DNA of 64,000 nucleotides from Niallia sp. XMNu-256 (GCF_036670015.1 NZ_CP137636.1:970501-1034500), one strand, 5' to 3'; positions 51,111-61,663 are shown, counted from the first letter of the stretch. Notes: generated from the letters alone by a model not told the origin. Translations and numbers: made by a program.

Positions 51111-51803
51111 TTCAATCGTACATATATGTGTTGGACAGTTTTCACAGTTAATTTCTATTTTCAAATAATCCAAATCATGAACGGTAATCATTCCTTTATC
51201 TACCGAAATGACACCTAATTTACGCAAGTCGCTTAGTAAACGGTTAATGACTTCCCTTGAGGTCCCACAAAAATTAGCAATTTCCTGATTGGTTAAAGGG
51301 TGGTCGATTAAGATGCCATCATTTGTATTCAATCCATAACTATTTGTAAGCCGAATCAGTGTCGAATACAAAGCCCCTTTTTTTCCTTTTAAGACTAGGT
51401 CGCGGAGCTTACTCTGGGTGATCTCATTTTGTGTACTCAACCATTTCATAAATTCAAGGGCTAATTTACTATCAGAGAGAAGATGATGTTCTAGATCATT
51501 TTTATAAATAACTCCTACTTTTCCATCCTCTAACACCTTTGCATTTAAGTTATGCTTTGTATGAAGACAACCTAAAGTTAATTCACCAACAAGATCATTC
51601 GTAGAACATAATCGTAAAGTGAGTTCATTGCCATCGGGTGTTAATTTACCAACTTTAACTTTTCCACTGTGAATGATATACAGTTCAGAAGCTGTCTCGC
51701 CTTCTTGATATAAAAAGCTTCCTTTCTCAATTTTAGTTTCATGATGAACATAAGGTTCTAACAAATGAGAAAGCTCTGCATATACTTCTTGAGTAGGTCG
51801 CAT
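51108..51803 (-). CDS. fnr: Anaerobic regulator Fnr (CRP/FNR family, Bacillus type)
   Basis: A 231-residue transcription factor. The N-terminal cyclic-nucleotide-like domain (YQEGETASELYIIHSGKVKV) is followed by a dimer helix and a winged helix (NQEIANFCGTSREVINRLLS). The C-terminal NCENCPTHICTIE gives C220, C223 and C228 in the C-x2-C-x4-C spacing of B. subtilis Fnr, which holds a [4Fe-4S] cluster at its C terminus. It should act as activator of anaerobic genes such as nitrate respiration. AAAGGTGG precedes ATG 51803. It lies beside moaA-moeA-mobB, a likely target group. Confidence 0.93.
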   Translation of the reverse strand: MRPTQEVYAELSHLLEPYVHHETKIEKGSFLYQEGETASELYIIHSGKVKVGKLTPDGNELTLRLCSTNDLVGELTLGCLHTKHNLNAKVLEDGKVGVIYKNDLEHHLLSDSKLALEFMKWLSTQNEITQSKLRDLVLKGKKGALYSTLIRLTNSYGLNTNDGILIDHPLTNQEIANFCGTSREVINRLLSDLRKLGVISVDKGMITVHDLDYLKIEINCENCPTHICTIE

Positions 51804-52068
51804 TTTATAACCACCTTTTTTGCGGAGAATACCACTTTATATTAGTATGATTCTCCGTTCAAAAATAATTTTTTCTAAAAGTTTTTGTAATATAAAAATA
51901 ACTATCACTATTCACAGAATATTATATAGAAAGAAAAACTCTTTATAATTAATATTATACTATTTTTATAGTGTTTTGTATGCAAAAAAATATTTTGTAA
52001 AAAAACATTGATTTTATAGTTACATATTTCTATAATGAGAGAAATAAAACTTATAAATATAAATAATT

Positions 52069-52086
52069 ATGATTAAATATTCATTT
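52069..52086. promoter_or_regulatory. Putative ArgR box upstream of argC
   Basis: On the minus strand AATGAATATTTAATCATA matches ATGAATA and the TCA part of the ARG consensus. It is 23 bases before the argC start and the surrounding 60 bases are AT-only, in keeping with repeated weak boxes. Confidence 0.5.
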
Positions 52087-52109
52087 TTGTATATGGAGGT
52101 AGAGTTAAA

Positions 52110-53144
52110 GTGAAAGTTTCTGTGATCGGTACAACGGGTTATGGAGGAATCGAATTACTGAGAATTCTTCATAACCATCCTATATTTCAAATACAATCTA
52201 TCCACTCATCAAGAGGAGAGTCTCCTATTTGGACGGAATACCCACATTTATTCGATATTAATAAACAAAAATTAGAAAAAATTGATCCAGAAAAGATTGC
52301 TATGAATGCAGATTTGGTCTTTTTTGCAACCCCATCAGGAGTTTCAAGTGAACTTGCAGCTGCATTTGCAGACTATGATGTAAAGGTGGTTGACTTGTCT
52401 GGTGATCTACGTTTAAAAAATCAAGAAGATTATAAAAAATGGTATAAACAGGAACCAGCGCCACAGTCGCTTTTAGATAAAGCAGTATATGGATTATCTG
52501 AATGGAACCGCGAGAACATCGAAAATGCTGAATGGATTTCAAATCCAGGATGCTATTCAACCGCATCGTTACTTGGATTGGCACCGATTGTTAAAGAAAA
52601 CTGGGTAGTGCCAACATCAATTGTGATTGATGCTAAATCGGGCACTTCTGGTGCGGGGAGAAAACCATCAAGAATGCATATGATGGCAGAGATGACGGAA
52701 AACTTTAAAATTTATAAAGTAAACGAACACCAACATATCCCTGAAATTGAACAACAATTAGTCGATTGGAATAAAGATATTAAACCAATTACATTCTCAA
52801 CACATTTACTTCCAATATCTCGGGGAATTATGGCCACTATCTATGTGCAATTAGGAAAAGAAAAAAAACTTACGGAAATTCATGAGCTATATCAACATTA
52901 TTATGAAAAAGCTCCTTTTGTAAGAGTTCGTCCGATTGGAAATGACCCTGCTATAAAGGAAGTAGCCGGTTCAAATTATTGCGACATTGGTATTCATTTG
53001 GATGAGAGAACAGGAAGATTAACGATTGTATCGGTTATCGATAATTTAATGAAGGGTGCCGCAGGTCAAGCGGTACAAAATGCAAACATTATGAATGGGC
53101 TAGACGAGAAGACTGGAATTGACTTTATTCCAATGTATCCATAA
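52110..53144 (+). CDS. argC: N-acetyl-gamma-glutamyl-phosphate reductase
   Basis: A 344-residue enzyme for the third step of arginine synthesis, reducing N-acetylglutamyl phosphate with NADPH. The N-terminal VSVIGTTGYGGIELLRIL is the Rossmann loop. The catalytic Cys is in WISNPGCYSTASLLGL near residue 148. HQHIPEIEQQL and HLLPISRGIMATIYVQ complete the family core. The GTG start at 52110 has ATGGAGGTAG. It heads the argCJBD-carAB-argF operon. Confidence 0.95.
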   Translation: MKVSVIGTTGYGGIELLRILHNHPIFQIQSIHSSRGESPIWTEYPHLFDINKQKLEKIDPEKIAMNADLVFFATPSGVSSELAAAFADYDVKVVDLSGDLRLKNQEDYKKWYKQEPAPQSLLDKAVYGLSEWNRENIENAEWISNPGCYSTASLLGLAPIVKENWVVPTSIVIDAKSGTSGAGRKPSRMHMMAEMTENFKIYKVNEHQHIPEIEQQLVDWNKDIKPITFSTHLLPISRGIMATIYVQLGKEKKLTEIHELYQHYYEKAPFVRVRPIGNDPAIKEVAGSNYCDIGIHLDERTGRLTIVSVIDNLMKGAAGQAVQNANIMNGLDEKTGIDFIPMYP

Positions 53145-53189
53145 AGAGGATTATATGTCTTGAGCTAACCACTGGAGGAGGAAACGCGC

Positions 53190-54413
53190 GTGCAGGCGGA
53201 ATCGAAAGTAAAGGAAATAAAAAATGGCGGTATTTTATCACCAAAAGGTTTTTTGGCCGACGGAATTGCAGCTGGAATTAAAAAAGAAAAAAAAGATATT
53301 GGTTTGATTCTAAGTGTTGTGCCAGCAACTGCTGCTGCTGTGTATACAACAAACCAGTTTCAAGCAGCCCCCCTCAAAGTAACACAAGATAGTATCTCCC
53401 ATGAAGGCCTGATTCAAGCGGTTGTAGTGAATAGTGGCTGTGCAAATGCCTGTACAGGTGACCAAGGGTTAAAGGATGCTTATGAAACGAGAGAATGGGT
53501 TGCTCAGAAGTTTAATATCCCTCAACATTTAGTGGCAGTTGCCTCAACAGGGGTCATTGGAGTTACCCTGCCTATGGAGAAAATAAAAGCTGGAATTGAG
53601 AAGTTAAGTCCTTTAGCAACGAAAGAGCATGCGAATTCCTTCCAAAAAGCAATTTTAACAACGGATACAACAATGAAAGCTTGTTGTTTTGCCACAGAAG
53701 TAAATGGAAAGACAGTCACAATGGGTGGAGCAGCAAAGGGATCTGGGATGATCCATCCAAATATGGCTACCATGCTTGGATATATTACAACCGATGCAAA
53801 CATTTCACAAGAGGCTCTTCAATTAGCATTAAGAGAAGTGACCGAAAAATCATTCAATCAAATTACCGTCGATGGGGACACCTCAACAAATGATACGGTT
53901 TTAGTTTTAGCGAACGGGCAAGCAGGGCATGACCCTTTAACACCTGCACATCCAGACTGGTCCAACTTTATGGGGATATTAACCTTAACATGTGAAAGTC
54001 TTGCTAAGCAAATTGCAAAAGATGGCGAAGGCGCTACAAAGCTAATCGAAGTAGAAGTGCAAGGAGCTCTAAATGAGCTTGATGCAAGAATAATTGCTAA
54101 GCAAATAGTAGGTTCCAGCTTGGTAAAAACGGCAGTCTACGGTGCTGACGCGAACTGGGGAAGAATTATTGGAGCAGTTGGTCAAACGAACGCCTATCTA
54201 AATCCCGAGAACGTGGATGTCTCAATTGGGTCGATTGAAATGTTGAAATCCAGTGTACCCGTTTCATTCTCGGAGGAAGTGGCTTTAGACTATTTAAAGC
54301 AGGATTTTATTCAAATTTTTGTTCATTTACATTGTGGTGAGGCAGTTGGTAAGGCATGGGGCTGTGATTTAACCTATGACTATGTAAAAATTAATGCAAG
54401 CTATCGAACTTAA
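53190..54413 (+). CDS. argJ: Bifunctional glutamate N-acetyltransferase/ornithine acetyltransferase
   Basis: A 407-residue enzyme that recycles the acetyl group from N-acetylornithine to glutamate (and can acetylate glutamate from acetyl-CoA). The self-cleavage site is AKGSGMIHPNMATMLGYITT near residue 190, with the Thr of ATMLG as nucleophile after autoproteolysis into two chains. VNSGCANACTGDQGLKD and VDGDTSTNDTVLVLANG are typical. The GTG at 53190 has GGAGGAGG. No separate argA/argE is therefore needed. Confidence 0.95.
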   Translation: MQAESKVKEIKNGGILSPKGFLADGIAAGIKKEKKDIGLILSVVPATAAAVYTTNQFQAAPLKVTQDSISHEGLIQAVVVNSGCANACTGDQGLKDAYETREWVAQKFNIPQHLVAVASTGVIGVTLPMEKIKAGIEKLSPLATKEHANSFQKAILTTDTTMKACCFATEVNGKTVTMGGAAKGSGMIHPNMATMLGYITTDANISQEALQLALREVTEKSFNQITVDGDTSTNDTVLVLANGQAGHDPLTPAHPDWSNFMGILTLTCESLAKQIAKDGEGATKLIEVEVQGALNELDARIIAKQIVGSSLVKTAVYGADANWGRIIGAVGQTNAYLNPENVDVSIGSIEMLKSSVPVSFSEEVALDYLKQDFIQIFVHLHCGEAVGKAWGCDLTYDYVKINASYRT

Positions 54414-54424
54414 GGGTGATAAAA

Positions 54425-55186
54425 GTGGGGAAAATTGTTATTAAATGTGGAGGAAGTATTCTCGATGAATTAACCTCAGAATTCTTTACTGGTTTAAAGC
54501 TTCTACAAGAACAGGGAAATCAAATCATTTTTGTCCATGGCGGGGGGCCAGATATTAATCAGATGCTCACCATGTACGAGGTTGAACCTGAATTTTATAA
54601 TGGCCTAAGAAAAACGACTGAACAAACATTAGAAATAGCTGAGTTAGTGTTATCAGGACGAACCAATCGTAAACTTGTTCAGAAACTAACTATGCATGGT
54701 TTTCAAGCGTTTGGAATTAATGGAAGTGATGTCGGTTTACTGCAAGCAGAATATATTGACCAGGATTCCCTTGGTTTTGTTGGTGAAATTGTCTCAGTAA
54801 ATAATAAAATGATCACGAACTTTATCCAGGATGGAATCGTTCCTGTCATTACGCCAATTGCAATTCATCGAAGCGGTCAAAAATTAAATGTCAATGCTGA
54901 TTATGCAGCGGCAGCTGTTGCTCAGTCAATAAAAGCGGATCAATGTATCTTTGTAACTGATGTTGCAGGAATTATGGTGAATCAACAAGTCGTTGATTCA
55001 TTAGAAAAAACACAGGTAGAGAGATTAATTGAGGATGGTACGATTTACGGTGGAATGATTCCGAAAGTAACATCTGCAATGTCAGCCCTTGAAAAAGGGC
55101 TGTCTAGTGTCATGATCGTTTCAGGAAAAGCTACATTTTTTGATGGCAATGGGTGGAAAGGCACTAAAATTATCGGAAAAGAGTGA
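54425..55186 (+). CDS. argB: Acetylglutamate kinase
   Basis: A 253-residue amino-acid kinase of the second arginine step. KIVIKCGGSI (phosphate-binding Lys), FVHGGGPDINQML, GLRKTTEQTLEIAELVLSGR, INGSDVGLLQAE, NADYAAAAVAQSI and FVTDVAGIM are family motifs. GTG 54425 is taken as start because AAGGGTGA is 5 bases upstream; an in-frame GTG at 54416 is on the ribosome site, right after the argJ stop. It lacks the long N-terminal helix seen in arginine-inhibited forms. Confidence 0.95.
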   Translation: MGKIVIKCGGSILDELTSEFFTGLKLLQEQGNQIIFVHGGGPDINQMLTMYEVEPEFYNGLRKTTEQTLEIAELVLSGRTNRKLVQKLTMHGFQAFGINGSDVGLLQAEYIDQDSLGFVGEIVSVNNKMITNFIQDGIVPVITPIAIHRSGQKLNVNADYAAAAVAQSIKADQCIFVTDVAGIMVNQQVVDSLEKTQVERLIEDGTIYGGMIPKVTSAMSALEKGLSSVMIVSGKATFFDGNGWKGTKIIGKE

Positions 55187-55193
55187 AGATGAT

Positions 55194-56339
55194 ATGAGCA
55201 ATTTATTCCCGACATACAGTAGATGGGAAGTTGAGCCTAAATGGGCTGAAGGTAGTTTTCTATACGGGAAAGATGGGAAAAAGTATTTAGACTTTACTTC
55301 TGGTATTGGTGTGAATAATTTAGGACATCGCCCAAAGGCTGTCCAAGAAGCGGTTCAAGAACAACTGAATAAATTTTGGCATGTGTCCAACTTATTTCCT
55401 GTGGAAATTCAAGAAACGGCTGCAGAAAAATTAGCACAAGCTGCTGGAATGGATCTAGTCTTCTTTGCAAATAGTGGTGCTGAGGCTAATGAGGCTGCTA
55501 TAAAGCTTGCAAGAAAAGCAACAGGAAGGAAAAAGATTATTACTTTTTATCAATCCTTCCATGGTAGGACATATGCTACTATGTCTGCTACAGGTCAGGA
55601 TAAAATTAAAAAAGGTTTTGGTCCAATGCTCGAAACCTTTACATATGTCCCTTACAATGATTTGGAAGCATTAAAAGCAGAAATAGATGATGAAGTAGCA
55701 GCAGTCATGTTAGAAGTGATTCAAGGTGAGGGAGGGGTGATCCCTGCCAACAAGGAATTTCTAAATGGGGTTGAAACTCTTTGTAAACAATACAATTCAT
55801 TAATGATCATCGATGAGATTCAAACAGGAATCGGTCGTACGGGCAAGCCTTTTGCTTTTCAACATTATGGATTAACACCAGATATCGTTTCGGTGGCCAA
55901 AGGGTTAGGCAATGGTTTCCCAATTGGTGCTATTATTGGAAGAGATGAATTAAAGGATGTATTTGGTCCAGGGAGTCATGGCACGACATTTGGAGGGAAT
56001 CCACTTTCAGTTGCATCCTCTATTGCAACGATGAATATAATATTCGACGAGGATTTCCTAGCCCAAGTAAATGAGAAGGCAGACTTTTTAAAGAAAAACT
56101 TAGATGAGCAGCTTTCAGGTCTTTCAAATGTTAGTGGAATTAGGGGTCTTGGTCTCATGGTTGGAATTGAAGTTAAAGGACAGGTTTCAGAACTGCTGCA
56201 AGAATTAAGAGTCAATGGATTGATTGTTTTATCAGCAGGTGAGAATGTTATTAGACTTCTCCCGCCATTAACCGTGACAATTGAGGAACTTAGAAGTGGA
56301 GTGGAAGTTCTCGCTCAAGTTCTTACAAAAAATAGTTAA
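55194..56339 (+). CDS. argD: Acetylornithine aminotransferase
   Basis: A 381-residue PLP-dependent class III aminotransferase converting N-acetylglutamate semialdehyde to N-acetylornithine. The PLP-binding region is LMIIDEIQTGIGRTGKPFAF, with the Lys in DIVSVAKGLGNGFPIGA. FANSGAEANEAAIKLARK and FYQSFHGRTYATMSAT lie earlier. ATG 55194 begins NLFPTYSRWEVEP, the usual N terminus; the frame is open from 55140 in the end of argB. A short hairpin follows the stop. Confidence 0.95.
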   Translation: MSNLFPTYSRWEVEPKWAEGSFLYGKDGKKYLDFTSGIGVNNLGHRPKAVQEAVQEQLNKFWHVSNLFPVEIQETAAEKLAQAAGMDLVFFANSGAEANEAAIKLARKATGRKKIITFYQSFHGRTYATMSATGQDKIKKGFGPMLETFTYVPYNDLEALKAEIDDEVAAVMLEVIQGEGGVIPANKEFLNGVETLCKQYNSLMIIDEIQTGIGRTGKPFAFQHYGLTPDIVSVAKGLGNGFPIGAIIGRDELKDVFGPGSHGTTFGGNPLSVASSIATMNIIFDEDFLAQVNEKADFLKKNLDEQLSGLSNVSGIRGLGLMVGIEVKGQVSELLQELRVNGLIVLSAGENVIRLLPPLTVTIEELRSGVEVLAQVLTKNS

Positions 56340-56360
56340 ACAGCCGTCTTGGCTGTTTAA
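56339..56360 (+). terminator. Small hairpin between argD and carA
   Basis: AACAGCC-GTCTT-GGCTGTT without a long T-run, immediately after argD. It may act as a partial terminator or RNA-processing site within the operon. Confidence 0.55.
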
Positions 56361-56381
56361 CATTACGGTTGACTGCATAAA

Positions 56382-56399
56382 TATGAATAAAGTATAATA
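56382..56399 (+). promoter_or_regulatory. Putative internal ArgR box before carA
   Basis: TATGAATAAAGTATAATA matches the ATGAATAAA core of the ARG box. With the preceding hairpin it suggests that carAB-argF can have its own arginine-regulated promoter. Confidence 0.5.
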
Positions 56400-56429
56400 A
56401 TTATACAAATTTTCGTGGGGTGGGGCAAA

Positions 56430-57509
56430 ATGGAAGGATACTTACAGTTAAAATGTGGGGATCGTTTTAAAGGGAAATGGCTAACCAATGTTCCTGAAAA
56501 AACGATAAAAGGTGAAATTGTATTTTTTACAGGAATGACTGGTTACCAGGAGGTATTAACAGATCCGTCTTATAGAGGAAAAATTGTTGTATTTACTTAC
56601 CCATTAATCGGTAATTATGGAATAAATGAGGCAGACTTCGAAAGTAAAAAATCACATGTTGCTGGTGTGGTCGTTTATGAAGCGAAGGAAGTATCATTCC
56701 ATTATGAGGCAAAGAAGTCCTTGAAAGAATATTTACAAAAATGGGGAGTCCCAATGTTGGGTCATATCGATACAAGAGCAGTAGTTAAAAAAATTCGTAG
56801 TATAGGAACAATGCCAGCTGTTTTATCGAAATCATCTGAAGTGGAAGAAAATGAGTTTATTTTGCCAGCAGAAGGAAAAGTGGAACAGGTGACAAGTACT
56901 ATAAATAAAACGGTGGGAATGGGTAAGCATCATATCGTATTACTTGACTTTGGTTCCAAAAAATCAATTGTTGAAAATTTAGTAAAACGTGATTGCAAGG
57001 TAACAACGGTTCCATCGAATATAACCTACGAAGCTATTAATCAGTTAAAACCAGACGGCATTTTATTATCAAATGGACCTGGGAACCCAAAAGAATTGGA
57101 ATATGCATTGCCTACCATTAAGAAGCTAATACAGCTATATCCAACTTTGGGAATTAGTCTAGGTCACCAAGTGGCAGCATTGGCTTTAGGGGCAGATACA
57201 GTAAAACTGACTTCTGGTCATCATGGAGCCTATCCGATTATTGATTTAGACACAAACAAAGTTTTGATGTCTTCACAAAGTCACAGTTATGTAGTAGATA
57301 AGGAATCGGTTAAAGGAACAGGTCTTGTTCTACGATATACCAATTTACATGATCACTCGGTTGAAGGGTTCATCCATGAAACTTATCCACTTCATACCGT
57401 ACAGTTTAATCCTGAATCACATCCTGGACCATTAGAAAGCAACTATGTATTTGACGAATTTATAGAAACAGTAAAAGCAAACAATGGGAGAGTATATGCA
57501 TATGCCTAA
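56430..57509 (+). CDS. carA: Carbamoyl-phosphate synthase small subunit, glutaminase triad altered
   Basis: A 359-residue small subunit that normally takes ammonia from glutamine for CarB. The N-terminal domain (FFTGMTGYQEVLTDPSYRGK; LIGNYGINEADFES) is normal. The class I glutaminase domain is changed: the nucleophile position in the GICLGHQ motif reads GISLGHQ (Ser243, codon AGT at 57156), and the motif FHPE reads FNPE (Asn327, codon AAT at 57408), while Glu329 is kept. Hydrolysis of glutamine is therefore unlikely. ATG 56430 has GGGGTGGGG. Arginine-operon linkage suggests the arginine-specific isozyme. The frame is intact, so a changed function rather than decay is suggested. Confidence 0.9.
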   Translation: MEGYLQLKCGDRFKGKWLTNVPEKTIKGEIVFFTGMTGYQEVLTDPSYRGKIVVFTYPLIGNYGINEADFESKKSHVAGVVVYEAKEVSFHYEAKKSLKEYLQKWGVPMLGHIDTRAVVKKIRSIGTMPAVLSKSSEVEENEFILPAEGKVEQVTSTINKTVGMGKHHIVLLDFGSKKSIVENLVKRDCKVTTVPSNITYEAINQLKPDGILLSNGPGNPKELEYALPTIKKLIQLYPTLGISLGHQVAALALGADTVKLTSGHHGAYPIIDLDTNKVLMSSQSHSYVVDKESVKGTGLVLRYTNLHDHSVEGFIHETYPLHTVQFNPESHPGPLESNYVFDEFIETVKANNGRVYAYA

Positions 57510-60500
57510 AGATACAACCATCCATTCAATCCTTGTTATTGGCTCTGGTCCGATTGTGATCGGGCAGGCGGCCGAATTTGACTATGCCGGAACGCAAGCA
57601 TGTTTGGCGCTGAAAGAGGACGGCTACGAAGTTATTTTAGTTAATGATAATCCTGCAACCATCATGACGGATCATAGTTTTGCAGATCGAATTTATTTTG
57701 AACCTTTAACTGTTAATGTATTAGAGAAAATCATTGCAAAAGAAAAGCCAGATGGATTGCTCGCAACACTTGGGGGGCAAACGGGGTTAAATTTGGCGTT
57801 TCAATTAAGTGAAAATGGAATTCTTGAAAAATACGGGGTGAAGTTGCTCGGCAGTTCAATTGAGTCAATCAAAAAAGGAGAAGATCGAGAGGCATTTCGC
57901 GCTCTTATGCACGAGTTGAATGAACCCGTTCCTGAGAGCACCATTGTGCACGAATTACAAGAGGCTCTTGATTTTGCAGAAAAGATTGGATTTCCGATCA
58001 TTATTCGCCCTGCCTATACTTTAGGTGGAACAGGGGGCGGGATCGCTTCAAATAAGGAAGAGTTCATCAAACTTGTATCAGGTGGGTTAAAGGAAAGTCC
58101 GATCCATCAATGCTTAATCGAGAAGAGTATTGCTGGATTTAAAGAAGTTGAATACGAAGTCATGAGAGATGCCAACAACACTTGTATCACGATCTGCAAC
58201 ATGGAAAATATTGACCCAGTGGGGATTCATACTGGAGATTCAATTGTTGTTGCACCAACACAAACATTAACAGATGTTGAAGTGCAAATGCTTCGGTCGG
58301 CATCAATAAAAATTATATCGGCACTAGAAATTATCGGTGGATGTAACATCCAATTTGCTCTTGATCCAAACAGCAAAAAATATTATTTAATTGAAGTTAA
58401 TCCAAGGGTAAGTCGTTCGTCTGCACTTGCGTCAAAGGCAACAGGGTATCCAATTGCGAGAATGGCTGCCAAGTTATCTGTTGGATATTTATTAAATGAG
58501 ATCATTAATCCAGTTACAGGGAATACATTTGCAAGCTTTGAGCCTGCGCTTGATTATGTTGTTGTGAAGGTTCCAAAATGGCCGTTTGATAAGTTTACTT
58601 CTCTTGAGCGTAAGTTAGGAACACAAATGAAGGCAACTGGCGAGGTAATGGGAATTGACCGCAATTTAGAAAGGGCTTTACTAAAATCGATTCAATCACT
58701 TGAAATTGAAAATAATGATTTAAAATTTATGGCTCTAAACAAGTTAGATACAGACCAATTACAGGAACTTCTTCTTCAACAAACGGATCAACGCTTTTTT
58801 GTGATTATGGAATTGTTAAGAAGGGGTCAATCAGTGAAAGCTTTACATGATGCCACAAAAATTGACTTATTTTTCCTTCAAAGCTTTTATGAAATGATCC
58901 AGCAGGAAAAGGAGATTTCGTCTACATCTTTAGAAAATGTAACGAAAGTACAATTTCATTTGTGGAAGGAAAAGGGATTCAGCGATCAGTTTATTGCTTC
59001 CGAATGGGGAGTTGAAGAGAAGAAAATTCGTCTTAAAAGACAAGAATTGGGCATCCTGCCTGTTTATAAAATGGTGGACACATGTGCGGGAGAGCTAGAG
59101 GCTGTATCAAACTATTATTACTCTAGTTATTTTGGTGAGAATGAACAAACTCCAAGTAATCGAAGAAAAGTAGCAATTATTGGAAGTGGTCCAATCCGAA
59201 TCGGGCAAGGGATTGAATTTGATTATTGTTCTGTGCATGGGGTACTGGCTCTAAAAGAGGAAAATGTTGAAACGATTTTAATCAATAACAACCCGGAAAC
59301 AGTAAGCACCGATTTTACAACGGCAGATCGATTATATTTTGAGCCTTTAATTTTAGAAACGATTTTAAATGTCATTGAAAGCGAAGGAATCTCGGAGGTT
59401 ATTGTTCAGCTTGGAGGTCAAACGGCCCTAAATTTAGCTAAGCAATTAGAGGATTATGGTGTAACCATTCTTGGAACCAATTCACAAACGATTGATATTT
59501 TAGAGGATCGCGAATTGTTTTATCAACTATTGGATCAATTGGAAATTCCCCATATTCAAGGGGATATTGCATATGACAGTGCTGGAATAACCCAATTAGT
59601 TTCAACATTAGGATTTCCCGTGCTAATTAGACCATCGTATGTCATTGGTGGTAAAGGGATGGAACGGATTAATAATGAAATAGAACTGGAAGCTTATTTG
59701 CAAAATGATGATATTCCTTATCCTGTATTGGTTGACCAATTTATGCAAGCTTCAGAGGCTGAATTGGATCTTGTCGCAGATGGAAGTCAAATTCAAGTGC
59801 CGGCAATTATGGAGCATATTGAAAAAACAGGTGTCCATTCTGGAGACAGCTTATCTATTTTACCTGCTCAGAATTTAACTGAAACTGCAAAATTAAAAAT
59901 GAAAGAATATGCTTTAAAGATCGTTCAAAAGCTAGGTTATAAAGGGCTTATGAACATTCAGTATATCGTAAATGGGGATGAAGTTTATTTACTTGAGGTC
60001 AATCCGCGTGCAAGTCGTACGGTTCCGATTGTAAGCAAGGTTACAGGGATTCCGTTAGTACAGCTTGCTACAAAAATTTTAATAGGAAAAGATCCATTGA
60101 CACCATTAACAACCGATATCCTAAATCAGGAAGAAGATATCCCTTACGTATGTGTCAAGTTCCCTGTATTTTCAAACTATGCATTAAGTGGTCTAGATTC
60201 AAAAGTAAGTGCAGAAATGAGATCAACAGGAGAAGGGATCTCCATTGCAGATAATTTAAACGAAGCTCTAAATAAAGCATTCCATGTATCCTTGAAAAAT
60301 AAACAAGGAAATGTCATCCTTGTCAGCACAATGGAGGACTTGGAACCTTTAAAAGAACTAGCCGCCCAATCAGGCTCAAAGCTCGTCTTAATTGGGAACG
60401 AGGAAACCTACCTAAAGGATTCACAAACCATTGCTTACTATAATCCAGGCGGCCATGAAGAGGATAAAGCCTTACGTGCTGTTGCTACAAAAAACCGTGT

Positions 60501-60624
60501 CATTACCTTTACAGAAAAGGAAAGCTTACAGGCATTTTTATTAGCATTAACAATAAAAGATTTTACTGTTCATTCCATCGAAGATTGGTACAATATGAAG
60601 AAAGAGGACGTGAATGCAATATGA
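57502..60624 (+). CDS. carB: Carbamoyl-phosphate synthase large subunit (arginine-specific)
   Basis: A 1040-residue synthetase with two homologous ATP-grasp halves. The N-terminal half carries [20 protein letters not shown] and [13 protein letters not shown], with [17 protein letters not shown]. The C-terminal half carries [36 protein letters not shown] and [17 protein letters not shown], and an allosteric domain ends the chain. All motifs are present, so it should be active with ammonia. ATG 57502 overlaps carA by 8 bases; ATG 57496 is a possible alternative. Confidence 0.95.
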   Translation: MPKDTTIHSILVIGSGPIVIGQAAEFDYAGTQACLALKEDGYEVILVNDNPATIMTDHSFADRIYFEPLTVNVLEKIIAKEKPDGLLATLGGQTGLNLAFQLSENGILEKYGVKLLGSSIESIKKGEDREAFRALMHELNEPVPESTIVHELQEALDFAEKIGFPIIIRPAYTLGGTGGGIASNKEEFIKLVSGGLKESPIHQCLIEKSIAGFKEVEYEVMRDANNTCITICNMENIDPVGIHTGDSIVVAPTQTLTDVEVQMLRSASIKIISALEIIGGCNIQFALDPNSKKYYLIEVNPRVSRSSALASKATGYPIARMAAKLSVGYLLNEIINPVTGNTFASFEPALDYVVVKVPKWPFDKFTSLERKLGTQMKATGEVMGIDRNLERALLKSIQSLEIENNDLKFMALNKLDTDQLQELLLQQTDQRFFVIMELLRRGQSVKALHDATKIDLFFLQSFYEMIQQEKEISSTSLENVTKVQFHLWKEKGFSDQFIASEWGVEEKKIRLKRQELGILPVYKMVDTCAGELEAVSNYYYSSYFGENEQTPSNRRKVAIIGSGPIRIGQGIEFDYCSVHGVLALKEENVETILINNNPETVSTDFTTADRLYFEPLILETILNVIESEGISEVIVQLGGQTALNLAKQLEDYGVTILGTNSQTIDILEDRELFYQLLDQLEIPHIQGDIAYDSAGITQLVSTLGFPVLIRPSYVIGGKGMERINNEIELEAYLQNDDIPYPVLVDQFMQASEAELDLVADGSQIQVPAIMEHIEKTGVHSGDSLSILPAQNLTETAKLKMKEYALKIVQKLGYKGLMNIQYIVNGDEVYLLEVNPRASRTVPIVSKVTGIPLVQLATKILIGKDPLTPLTTDILNQEEDIPYVCVKFPVFSNYALSGLDSKVSAEMRSTGEGISIADNLNEALNKAFHVSLKNKQGNVILVSTMEDLEPLKELAAQSGSKLVLIGNEETYLKDSQTIAYYNPGGHEEDKALRAVATKNRVITFTEKESLQAFLLALTIKDFTVHSIEDWYNMKKEDVNAI

Positions 60625-61583
60625 TGTCACAACATACTACTGAATATAATTTAAATCTAAAAGGGAAAGACCTATTAACTCTAGCTGACCTGAGTCAAGA
60701 TGAAATTTTAGGGTTGCTGGCTAAGGCAAAGAACATCAAAGCACTTCATCTTGCTGGTGAAACGTACCATCCTTTAAAAGGGAAAACATTAGGGATGATT
60801 TTTGAGAAATCTTCAACGAGAACACGAGTATCTTTCGAAGCAGGAATGTACCAATTAGGTGGTCATGCATTGTTCCTCAGCAGCAATGATCTTCAAATTG
60901 GAAGAGGAGAACCTATTTCAGATACAGCACAGGTACTATCTCAATATTTAGATGGAATCATGATTCGGACATTTGAACATGAAAAAGTGGAAGAACTTGC
61001 AAAATATGCAACTATTCCAGTTATTAATGGACTAACTGATTTGTTTCATCCATGTCAAGCATTAGCGGATTTATTGACGATCCAAGAAAATAAAGGCGAG
61101 CAAATGAAAGGTTTAAAAATGACCTATATTGGTGACGGAAACAATATGGCCCATTCATTGATGATTGCTTCAGCTAAAGTGGGTATGGACTTTTCAATTG
61201 CTTGTCCTGATGGGTATAAACCAGATGAAAAAGTTGTTAAGATGGTTGAGGAATTTGCAAAAGAGACAAATTCAAAGATTGAGATTACACATGACCCCGT
61301 TAAAGCGGTAAAAGATGCCGATGTGATTTATACAGATGTCTGGACGAGTATGGGCCAAGAAATAGAAAATGAAGAACGTATGAAAGCATTTGCTGAAATT
61401 TATCAAGTCAATGGGGAGCTTGTCAAGCATGCGAAGCAAGATTATATTTTCTTACACTGCTTACCTGCACACCGCGGAGAAGAAGTAACAGCCGAGATCA
61501 TTGACGGCAGTCATTCTGTTGTGTTTCAAGAAGCAGGAAACAGACTTCATGCGCAAAAGGCATTAATGGCTGAATTAATGTAG
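60621..61583 (+). CDS. argF: Ornithine carbamoyltransferase
   Basis: A 320-residue cytoplasmic enzyme joining carbamoyl phosphate and ornithine to citrulline. The carbamoyl-phosphate loop [20 protein letters not shown], the [12 protein letters not shown] motif, the [11 protein letters not shown] ornithine loop and the [11 protein letters not shown] motif are intact. ATG 60621 (or 60624) overlaps the carB stop; the frame is open from 60585. It ends the operon; citrulline then goes to ArgG and ArgH at the left of the window. Confidence 0.95.
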   Translation: MMSQHTTEYNLNLKGKDLLTLADLSQDEILGLLAKAKNIKALHLAGETYHPLKGKTLGMIFEKSSTRTRVSFEAGMYQLGGHALFLSSNDLQIGRGEPISDTAQVLSQYLDGIMIRTFEHEKVEELAKYATIPVINGLTDLFHPCQALADLLTIQENKGEQMKGLKMTYIGDGNNMAHSLMIASAKVGMDFSIACPDGYKPDEKVVKMVEEFAKETNSKIEITHDPVKAVKDADVIYTDVWTSMGQEIENEERMKAFAEIYQVNGELVKHAKQDYIFLHCLPAHRGEEVTAEIIDGSHSVVFQEAGNRLHAQKALMAELM

Positions 61584-61663
61584 GCTGGGTTTCCCTTATT
61601 TTCCTTTATAATGGTTATGAAAATAGCCATAATAATAGGGACCACAAATAAGGGGGAATTAAT

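Noticed and set aside
51895-51925. Fnr box upstream of fnr (TGTGAATAGTGATA on the minus strand)
   Set aside because: Only one half-site TGTGA is good; the partner half does not fit TCACA at N6 spacing.
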